Below the pieces are notes generated by a model. That model was not told the DNA's origin and searched no databases. It saw only the letters and a list, made by a program, of their open reading frames with translations. Source: CAG-390 sp045543615 (lineage in GTDB: Bacteria > Bacillota > Clostridia > Oscillospirales > CAG-272). From it: 64,000 nt of DNA. Numbering within the stretch: position 1 is the first letter of the stretch; each line of letters starts with the position of its first letter. The position numbers and the translations under genes are program-made. The stretch covers positions 62,001-126,000 of the forward strand of contig JAZPXL010000018.1 in NCBI GenBank assembly GCA_045543615.1. The letters are read 5' to 3'. Of the stretch, positions 59,756 to 64,000 are shown piece after piece.

Positions 59756-60229
59756 ATGTCAAACAAGATCGTAATTGCCTGCGACCACGCAGGATATGAA
59801 TACAAATGCAAGCTCATAGATGTGCTTGCTCAAAAGGGCTATGATATTATTGATTGTGGCACAGACTCTCCTGAGAGCTGTGACTATCCGGTTCCTGTTC
59901 ACAGACTTTGCACAAAGATTACAGACGGCGAGACTTCGCGTGGAATTCTTATTTGTGGAACCGGCATCGGCGTTTCCATCGCAGCCAACAAGCACAGAGG
60001 AATTCGTGCGGCCGTATGTGGAGATCTCTATTCTGCAGAGATGACAAGACTTCACAATGACGCAAATGTTCTTTGTATGGGTGCTCGTGTAATAGATTTT
60101 GATTTAGCCTGCCAGATTACTGAAGTGTTTTTGAACACAGGCGCACTTGATGAGGAGCGTCACCGTCGCCGTGTTGCGATGATCAAGGATATTGAAAACG
60201 GAACTTTTGACGAAAACAAGTATAACTAA
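59756..60229 (+). CDS. rpiB: Ribose 5-phosphate isomerase B
   Basis: A 157-residue RpiB/LacAB family enzyme interconverting ribose and ribulose 5-phosphates. ACDHAGYEYK is at residues 7-16, GILICGTGIGVSIAANK near 66 with the catalytic Cys, and ANVLCMGARVI near 103. The tail is slightly longer than usual. The ATG at 59756 follows GAGGAAAAACT. rpe at 61.7 kb acts on the product. Confidence 0.93.
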   Translation: MSNKIVIACDHAGYEYKCKLIDVLAQKGYDIIDCGTDSPESCDYPVPVHRLCTKITDGETSRGILICGTGIGVSIAANKHRGIRAAVCGDLYSAEMTRLHNDANVLCMGARVIDFDLACQITEVFLNTGALDEERHRRRVAMIKDIENGTFDENKYN

Positions 60230-60255
60230 ACGCAAATTCCCGAAAGGAGACGGCG

Positions 60256-61041
60256 ATGAGTGCTACACCAAAAAAGATAGCTGATGCTATAAGAGCTGCG
60301 TCCGGACATTTGAAAAATCGCAATACAACTGCTATCATAGTTGCTGCCGGCTCATCTACAAGGATGGGTGGAGCTGTGCCCAAGCAATTTCTCGTTCTCA
60401 GTGGTATGCCCGTTGTGGTTCACGCTATGAGAGCTTATGAAGAGAGCGAATACATTGACAATATCATTGTTGTTGCCAGAGAGGAAGATGCCAAAAGTGG
60501 CTGCTACGAGAAATTTGCCGAAAAATTTGCTATAACAAAGTTTATTGGTGTGGTTGTAGGCGGAAAAACCCGACAAGAGTCCGTTCTCCGTGGCGTTGAA
60601 GCTGTGCCTTCCTCCACACGATATGTAGCTATTGCAGATGGCGCAAGACCCCTGACACTCCCCGGAACTATAAATTCTGTTTGCCTTGCTGCTTATCGTT
60701 TTGGAGCTGCTACTGCCGCTATGAAGATAGTTGACACTCTTAAGGCAGAGAAAAAAATGTTTATCTCCACAACAGTTGACAGAGACAGTACTTGGGGCGC
60801 AGCTACTCCTCAGGTTTTCAGCCTTGCAATATACCGTGCAGCTGCTTATTATGCACTTGACAATTCCTTTGTTGGAACTGATGATAATTCACTTGTCGAG
60901 AATATTGACCGTAATGTAAGAATCGTTGAGTGTCCAAGGGACAATATAAAAATCACCGAACCTATGGATCTCGCTGTTGCCGAGGCGTTGCTTGCATTTC
61001 GCAGAGAAGAGATTCCCACAACTGAAGAAGGCGAGGTGTGA
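60256..61041 (+). CDS. ispD: 2-C-methyl-D-erythritol 4-phosphate cytidylyltransferase
   Basis: A 261-residue MEP-pathway enzyme. It carries a 23-residue N-terminal extension before the nucleotide loop IIVAAGSSTRMGGAVPKQFL near residue 28. Further motifs are IADGARPL near 126 and ATPQVFSLAIYRAA near 175. It overlaps no gene and is followed 4 bp later by ispF. Together they make steps three and five of the pathway begun by dxs (10.6 kb). Confidence 0.95.
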   Translation: MSATPKKIADAIRAASGHLKNRNTTAIIVAAGSSTRMGGAVPKQFLVLSGMPVVVHAMRAYEESEYIDNIIVVAREEDAKSGCYEKFAEKFAITKFIGVVVGGKTRQESVLRGVEAVPSSTRYVAIADGARPLTLPGTINSVCLAAYRFGAATAAMKIVDTLKAEKKMFISTTVDRDSTWGAATPQVFSLAIYRAAAYYALDNSFVGTDDNSLVENIDRNVRIVECPRDNIKITEPMDLAVAEALLAFRREEIPTTEEGEV

Positions 61042-61045
61042 CGAT

Positions 61046-61519
61046 ATGAGGATTGGTCACGGATACGATGTTCACAGAACAGATCCAACAAGAAAGCTGA
61101 TTATTGGTGGAGTTCTGATTGAGTGCGAATTTGGACTTCTTGGTCATTCTGATGCAGATGTCCTTCTCCACGCAATTTCCGATTCTCTTTTAGGTGCCGC
61201 AGCTCTTGGTGATATTGGTAAGCATTTTCCCGACAATGACGAAAAATACAGAGGAGCTGACAGCCTTGTGCTTCTATCTGAAGTTGCTAAGCTCATAAAG
61301 AGCGAGGGATACAGCATTATAAATATTGATTCAACGGTGATTGCCCAACGCCCCAAGCTCGCTCCTTATATTCCACTTATGCGAGAGCGTATTGCTTGTG
61401 CGCTTGATATACCCACCGAGGATGTCAGCGTAAAAGCAACGACCGAAGAAAAGCTCGGATTTACGGGCGAGGGACTGGGTATTGCAGCTCACGCCGTTTG
61501 TCTTATTCAAAAGCATTAA
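61046..61519 (+). CDS. ispF: 2-C-methyl-D-erythritol 2,4-cyclodiphosphate synthase
   Basis: A 157-residue zinc enzyme. Metal and substrate motifs are GHGYDVHRTDPTR at residues 4-16 and GHSDADVLLHAISDSLLGAA near 35. FTGEGLGIAAHAVCL is at the C-terminus. The start at 61046 gives the usual MRIGHGYDVH beginning. The longer in-frame start inside ispD is rejected. Confidence 0.96.
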   Translation: MRIGHGYDVHRTDPTRKLIIGGVLIECEFGLLGHSDADVLLHAISDSLLGAAALGDIGKHFPDNDEKYRGADSLVLLSEVAKLIKSEGYSIINIDSTVIAQRPKLAPYIPLMRERIACALDIPTEDVSVKATTEEKLGFTGEGLGIAAHAVCLIQKH

Positions 61520-61522
61520 AAA

Positions 61523-61543
61523 GGGGCTGAATTGATCAGCCCC
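61523..61543 (+). terminator. Hairpin after ispF
   Basis: GGGGCTGA, loop ATTGA, TCAGCCCC, no U-tract afterwards (GGCGTCC follows). May be an attenuating hairpin or part of the structured region before rpe. Confidence 0.45.
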
Positions 61544-61544
61544 G

Positions 61545-61612
61545 GCGTCCACTCTTCAACAACTTATAATCTCACTTCCCTATTCTTTTACTTCGGTGTT
61601 GAAGCAAGACGC
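61545..61612 (+). promoter_or_regulatory. Structured leader upstream of rpe
   Basis: GCGTC...CTTCAACA pairs with TGTTGAAG...GACGC across a 35-base interior, giving a composite stem-loop about 60 bp before the rpe start. A possible leader structure. No known riboswitch class was recognised. Confidence 0.35.
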
Positions 61613-61673
61613 TTATCTTCACTTTATATAGTATGAAAAAATATCTTTTTTGACCTTGTGAACGGAGTATATA

Positions 61674-62318
61674 ATGATAAAAATTTCCCCTTCTCTTCTT
61701 GCAGCTGATTTTTTGAATTTAAAGGACGAAGTAAGTCGAATTGAGTCTGCAGGTGCAGATTATCTGCATCTCGATATTATGGACGGCAGTTTTGTTCCAA
61801 ATATTTCGTTTGGTCCACTTGTGCTCGAAGCACTCAGGCCTGTAACAAATCTTGTATTTGATGTCCACCTTATGATTGTAAATCCTATCAAATACATACC
61901 CGTGTTTGCAAAATGTGGTGCTGACATTATCACATTTCATTATGAAGCGGCTGACGACGTTGGAGCTGTGATTGAGAAAATCAAGTCGACAGGCAAAAAA
62001 GCCTCTATCTCCATTTCACCAAAAACGCCGCCCGAGGTTCTCTTCCCCTATCTCCCTTGTCTTGATATGGTTCTTGTTATGACTGTTGAGCCGGGATTTG
62101 GTGGGCAATCCCTCATACCCGAAACTCTTGACAAGGTGCGCACTCTCAGAGAACAGATATCTCGCCTCGATCTTTCGTGCGACATTGAGGTTGACGGTGG
62201 TATTTCCGAGAAGAATATTTCCCTTGTAACCGAGGCGGGTGCTAATGTTATAGTTGCGGGAACTGCAATTTTCCGTTCTTCAAACCCTGCATCTGTTATT
62301 TCTGCAATGCGCAAATAA
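61674..62318 (+). CDS. rpe: Ribulose-phosphate 3-epimerase
   Basis: A 214-residue TIM-barrel epimerase of the pentose phosphate pathway. Motifs: KISPSLLAADFLNLKDE at residues 2-18, HLDIMDGSFVPNISFGP near 32, DVHLMI near 63, VMTVEPGFGGQS near 136 and EVDGGISEKN near 170. Full length. It lies 154 bp after ispF, with the inverted-repeat module starting 6 bp after its stop. Confidence 0.95.
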   Translation: MIKISPSLLAADFLNLKDEVSRIESAGADYLHLDIMDGSFVPNISFGPLVLEALRPVTNLVFDVHLMIVNPIKYIPVFAKCGADIITFHYEAADDVGAVIEKIKSTGKKASISISPKTPPEVLFPYLPCLDMVLVMTVEPGFGGQSLIPETLDKVRTLREQISRLDLSCDIEVDGGISEKNISLVTEAGANVIVAGTAIFRSSNPASVISAMRK

Positions 62319-62323
62319 AATAC

Positions 62324-62402
62324 AAAAGAAAAAGACCGATTTAGGCTCCTTCTCATAAGGATGTTTACCAAATTGTAGGGACCGGCGTCCTCGACGGTCC
62401 GC
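62324..62402 (+). repeat. Left inverted repeat of the S51 module
   Basis: Begins AAAAGAAAAAGACCG, continues through GGCTCCTTCTCATAAGGA, and ends GTAGGGACCGGCGTCCTCGACGGTCCG. It pairs with 63337-63418 on the other strand with only small differences and one short gap. Confidence 0.85.
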
Positions 62403-62426
62403 GACACATATTTTTCGGCAGAGATG

Positions 62427-62455
62427 TTGTTTTCTCTGCCGATTTGTGATATAAT
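62427..62455 (+). promoter_or_regulatory. Promoter inside the module, reading toward the S51 gene
   Basis: TTGTTT, 17 bp, extended -10 TGATATAAT. The -35 box is inside the CGGCAGAG hairpin loop. The transcript would include the palindromic element. Confidence 0.65.
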
Positions 62456-62468
62456 GGGACTAACAAAA

Positions 62469-62576
62469 AGCCTCTCCCTTTGGGAGAGGTGGCGGCGTAG
62501 CCGACGGAGAGGGCAAATCGTGGCGAGAATATCCCCTCTCACCCGCTATCGCGGGAGCTCTCCCCAAGGGAGAGCC
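62469..62576. repeat. Palindromic miniature repeat
   Basis: Two arms of about 46 bases. Each begins AAG(C/G)CTCTCCC with a short GGGAGAG hairpin, then a small GC hairpin, then GAGAGGG. They are arranged as inverted repeats around a short AT centre (CAAATCGTGGCGAGAATATC). This is the shape of the REP/MITE-type palindromes common in gut Clostridia. A six-frame translation gives only an artefact. Confidence 0.75.
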
Positions 62577-62662
62577 TTAGGATGCGTGCAACCTAAGGGG
62601 TATGGGCTTTGCCCGAAGCCTTTGTAATACAAAGGCGAAACTTGCGATAAAAGAGGTATCAA

Positions 62663-63265
62663 ATGATTTTTCTAACTTCAAATGGTTTATCAAGCAATGA
62701 ATTAATGGGCAGAGTAAAAACATACATCAAAGCAGGCAAGGCTGCTCTTGTTGTTACTGCTGATAACGAATATAAAGAAAAAAACTATCATGTTGAAAGA
62801 TTAACAAACGAATTAAGAATGCTCGGGCTGTCTGTTGAATGCTTTGACTTTGACAATCAATTACCAACAGAGCTTATGCAATATGACGTGGTAGAATTAA
62901 TAGGAGGCAATCCGTACTATCTATTGAACTCAATACGAAAAAATTGTTTTTTTGATGTGTTAAAATACTTCGCACAAAATAGGTATTTGATAGGATGTAG
63001 TGCAGGTGCACTGGTTCTTACACCTTCTCTTGATTTGATAGATCTTTACTCTCCCGAGATGAACATTGTAGGACTAAAAGATTTATCTGCGTGCAATTTT
63101 ACAGATATTTGCATACTTCCGCATTACAGTAAATTCTTAATGAAATACACAGGTTTTGAGGAAAAATGTGCTCAATATGAACATACACTTAATCGTGAAG
63201 TAATTCGATTAAATGACGGACAAGGTGTGATTATAAACGAAAGTAACATAGATATTATAAAATAA
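62663..63265 (+). CDS. Peptidase S51 / dipeptidase E-like protein
   Basis: A 200-residue protein of the S51 (PepE, cyanophycinase) family with a class I glutamine-amidotransferase fold. The nucleophile elbow is GCSAGALVLTP near residue 112 (Ser), the family strand ELIGGNPYYLLNS is near 78, and the catalytic-His region LPHYSKF is near 150. True PepE cleaves Asp-X dipeptides, but specificity here is unknown. The ATG follows AGAGGTATCAA. The gene is AT-richer with different codon choice from neighbours (AAA, ATA, TTA frequent), and lies between long inverted repeats, so it looks acquired. Confidence 0.88.
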   Translation: MIFLTSNGLSSNELMGRVKTYIKAGKAALVVTADNEYKEKNYHVERLTNELRMLGLSVECFDFDNQLPTELMQYDVVELIGGNPYYLLNSIRKNCFFDVLKYFAQNRYLIGCSAGALVLTPSLDLIDLYSPEMNIVGLKDLSACNFTDICILPHYSKFLMKYTGFEEKCAQYEHTLNREVIRLNDGQGVIINESNIDIIK

Positions 63266-63271
63266 CGTAAG

Positions 63272-63300
63272 CCCCGACAGACATAAAAAATCTGTCGGGG
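63272..63300 (+). terminator. Terminator after the S51 gene
   Basis: CCCCGACAGA, loop CATAAAAAA, TCTGTCGGGG followed by TTAATCTTTG. Confidence 0.75.
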
Positions 63301-63336
63301 TTAATCTTTGTCTTTTGCAATGCAATTATAGCTTAA

Positions 63337-63418
63337 CGGACCGTCGAGGACGTCGGTCCCTACAAGTAGAAATCAAACTTCCTTATGAGAAGGAGCCCTT
63401 CTCGGTCTTTTTCTTTTT
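63337..63418 (-). repeat. Right inverted repeat of the S51 module
   Basis: Minus-strand reading matches the left repeat: AAAAAGAAAAAGACCG, GGCTCCTTCTCATAAGGA, GTAGGGACCGACGTCCTCGACGGTCCG. The GAGAAGGGCTCCTTCTC part can fold and may serve as glyS terminator. Confidence 0.85.
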
Positions 63419-63425
63419 ATGATAA

Positions 63426-64000
63426 TCAATACTCAAGCTTCTTTGCGATATAAGCCTCAAGCTCGGCAATCGGAATTCTTACCTGCTCCATTGTGTCACG
63501 GTCACGAACTGTAACGCATCCGTCGTTCTCGGACTCGAAATCGTATGTGATACAAAGAGGTGTGCCGATCTCGTCCTGACGGCGATATCTCTTACCTATT
63601 GAGCCTGTCTCATCGAAGTCAACCATAAACTTCTTGGAAAGCTGTGTATAGATCTCGTCAGCCTTATCGGAGAGCTTCTTTGAGAGAGGAAGAATTGCAG
63701 CCTTAATAGGTGCAAGTGCAGGATGGAGGTGGAGTACGACACGAACATCGTTCTTAGCCTCATCAATAACTTCCTCATCATAAGCATCAACAAGGAATGC
63801 AAGTGCCACACGGTCTGCGCCAAGTGAAGGCTCGATTACATAGGGGATATACTTCTCGTTGGTCTCAGGATCGAAATACATCATATCCTTGCCCGAATGA
63901 GTTGCGTGCTGACCGAGGTCATAATCTGTACGGTCTGCGATACCCCAAAGCTCGCCCCATCCAAACGGGAAGAGGAACTCAAAGTCTGTGGTAGCCTTAG
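63426..64000 (-). CDS. glyS: Glycyl-tRNA synthetase (alpha2 type), truncated by window edge
   Basis: The C-terminal 191 codons of a class II GlyRS of the dimeric alpha2 type. The visible part contains the motif 3 region IEPSLGADRVALAFL and upstream catalytic sequence (FPFGWGELWGIADRTDYDL). The anticodon-binding domain follows, with KADEIYTQLSKKFM and GKRYRRQDEIGTPLCITYD. The N-terminal catalytic half lies beyond 64000. The gene ends 8 bp from the right inverted repeat of the S51 module. Confidence 0.95.
   Translation of the reverse strand, partial: KATTDFEFLFPFGWGELWGIADRTDYDLGQHATHSGKDMMYFDPETNEKYIPYVIEPSLGADRVALAFLVDAYDEEVIDEAKNDVRVVLHLHPALAPIKAAILPLSKKLSDKADEIYTQLSKKFMVDFDETGSIGKRYRRQDEIGTPLCITYDFESENDGCVTVRDRDTMEQVRIPIAELEAYIAKKLEY

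Larger units (their letters stand above)
62319..62662. other. Gene-free region with repeats before the S51 gene
   Basis: Contains the left inverted repeat (62324-62402), a CGGCAGAG/CTCTGCCG hairpin with promoter (62427-62455), a palindromic 108-bp element (62469-62576), and short hairpins GGGCTTTGCCC and GCCTTTGT/ACAAAGGC before the S51 start. No protein gene is credible here. Confidence 0.75.

Noticed and set aside
5380..61543. A shared GGGGCTG hairpin family (5380, 8149, 61523)
   Set aside because: The three hairpins share only the GGGCTG clamp, with different stems and loops. This is probably chance or common terminator composition.
62424..62627. Open frame of 67 codons across the palindromic repeat
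   Set aside because: It is composed mostly of repeat arms and short hairpins, has no ribosome site, and reads as arginine/serine/tryptophan-rich translation of a palindrome.
1..64000. CRISPR array, rRNA, tRNA, integrase or phage genes
   Set aside because: I looked for regular spaced repeats, tRNA-like cloverleaf ends and recombinase motifs by eye and found none. A covariance-model scan could still find a small RNA.

Overview
This window looks like chromosome from a spore-forming member of the Clostridia (Bacillota), probably an uncultured gut-type lineage. The evidence is spoIVA, gpr and spoIIP, strong AGGAGG ribosome sites, sigma-A promoters of TTGACA-N17-TATAAT type, a moderately AT-rich composition, and typical Firmicutes gene sets (trmK-nif3, ylxM-ffh-rpsP-khpA, nusB-xseAB-ispA-tlyA-nadK-argR-recN). 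I cannot name a genus. No rRNA, tRNA, CRISPR array, phage or transposase gene was seen.

Layout. 1-1.75 kb: a small accessory island behind rlmD, made of unknown genes. Each block starts with a repeated leader and is bounded by a copy of the last codons of rlmD. 1.7-5.6 kb (minus strand): rlmD, a degenerate PPP-type phosphatase, nif3-like, trmK and a DUF1858 gene. 5.8-10.6 kb (plus): ylxM-ffh-rpsP-khpA, an unknown helical protein, glpK. 10.6-33.6 kb (minus): a long co-directional block read from a promoter before nusB. It runs nusB, a TsaD-like gene, xseA, xseB, ispA, tlyA, nadK, argR, recN, a tiny sorting-signal-like protein, argS, yebC, a flippase, then a one-carbon/methionine group (fhs, metF, metH with a thioesterase and a GH3 enzyme between them), copA-copZ and dxs. 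33.7-43.9 kb: mixed short operons (membrane protein, zinc-site lipoprotein, XRE-TPR regulator, DivIVA-like protein, xpt-traX, spoIVA, phosphoesterase-coaD-rsmD-uvrC, a Crh-type HPr). 44-48.4 kb (minus): rimM-trmD, an O-antigen-ligase-type membrane protein and two tandem DUF4330 proteins. 48.6-51.5 kb: yajC-TIGR04086 facing gpr-spoIIP. 51.9-62.3 kb (plus): an orphan peptide-binding lipoprotein, an MBL-fold hydrolase, gltX, glnS, DUF1294, DUF896, tsaE-tsaB-rpiB-ispD-ispF and rpe. 62.3-63.4 kb: a peptidase S51 gene with its own promoter between long inverted repeats. The window ends inside glyS.

How the genes fit together. Three isoprenoid (MEP) genes (dxs, ispD, ispF) plus ispA lie in separate operons. 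fhs, metF and metH move formate-derived carbon to methionine. tsaE and tsaB belong to t6A tRNA modification. Many translation genes (four aminoacyl-tRNA synthetases, rRNA and tRNA methyltransferases, S16, SRP) are spread over the window. The usual ffh-rpsP-khpA-rimM-trmD cluster is split into two distant, oppositely oriented parts.

The strongest candidates for something undescribed are (1) the cassette-like modules behind rlmD, each with a conserved leader, a variable gene and a short rlmD 3'-end copy, and (2) the inverted-repeat-bounded S51 peptidase module at 62.3-63.4 kb.
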